Below, in pieces: positions 6,101 through 6,157 of a DNA stretch of 6,157 bases. The notes beneath the pieces were generated by a model, which worked only from the letters and a program-made list of their open reading frames with translations, did not search any database and was not told the DNA's origin. Numbering within the stretch: the first letter of the stretch is position 1; every line of letters begins with the position of its first letter. A program made the translations under genes and the position numbers. The DNA is from Cyanobacteria bacterium UBA3803 (GTDB lineage Bacteria; Cyanobacteriota; Vampirovibrionia; Gastranaerophilales; Gastranaerophilaceae): positions 1 through 6,157 of the forward strand of contig DFEL01000165.1 of the NCBI GenBank assembly GCA_002369055.1, written 5' to 3'.

Positions 6101-6157
6101 GTCATTCCGAATTTATTTCGGAATCTAATTTTTGAAAGATGCTGAAACAAGTTCAGC
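6101..6157. repeat. Dispersed palindromic repeat (REP/MITE-like), cut by right edge
   Basis: Two hairpins stand in a larger inverted arrangement. ATTCCGAA (6104-6111) pairs with TTCGGAAT (6117-6124) over a TTTAT loop, and GCTGAA (6141-6146) pairs with TTCAGC (6152-6157) over ACAAG. The whole first half, starting GTCATTCCGAA and ending ATCT, is an imperfect reverse complement of the second half starting AGATGCTGAA, so the unit should end in ATGAC just outside the window. From memory, units of this form (GTCATxCxGAACTTGTTTCxGxATCT and its mirror) are scattered through intergenic DNA of many bacteria. No second copy is in this window. Nothing coding is seen between the pilin promoter and this repeat. 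Confidence 0.65.

Overview
The window is AT-rich bacterial DNA. It carries three intact-looking protein genes (one cut by the left edge), one frameshifted gene, and three intergenic stretches with recognisable signals. The source is probably a gut or host-associated low-GC bacterium. The pilin N-terminus (A|FTLAE followed by GVIGVVAALTLPNL) resembles the many orphan pseudopilins I associate with Gastranaerophilales/Melainabacteria metagenome genomes. That assignment is an inference from sequence style; other low-GC lineages are not excluded.

Layout: (1) 1-1552, plus strand: the C-terminal ~516 residues of an MsbA-type ABC exporter, open at the left edge. (2) 1553-1891: a 339-base gap between convergent genes. 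It holds a good intrinsic terminator on the minus strand at 1570-1595, a 50-base tract without G on the minus strand, a 10-bp inverted repeat at 1760-1792, and the 14-bp-stem terminator of valS. I read 1570-1742 (minus) as a candidate small RNA. (3) 1892-4534, minus strand: complete valyl-tRNA synthetase, 880 residues. (4) 4535-4648: divergent promoter region. (5) 4649-5183, plus strand: an ORF6N-domain gene broken by one extra A in an A6 run. (6) 5201-5965, minus strand: a type IV pilin-like/pseudopilin protein with its own clear promoter, a 12-bp leader hairpin and a Shine-Dalgarno site that sets the start. (7) 6101-6157: most of a dispersed palindromic repeat cut by the right edge.

The genes do not form an operon. 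valS and the pilin gene each have a separate sigma70-like promoter (TTGAAT-17-TATAAA and TTGATT-17-TACAAT). The ORF6N gene sits alone between them and looks like an accessory, phage-type insertion, while the exporter and valS are core functions. No new multi-gene system is visible. The most interesting items are the candidate sRNA, the frameshifted ORF6N gene, the pilin leader hairpin, and the palindromic repeat.
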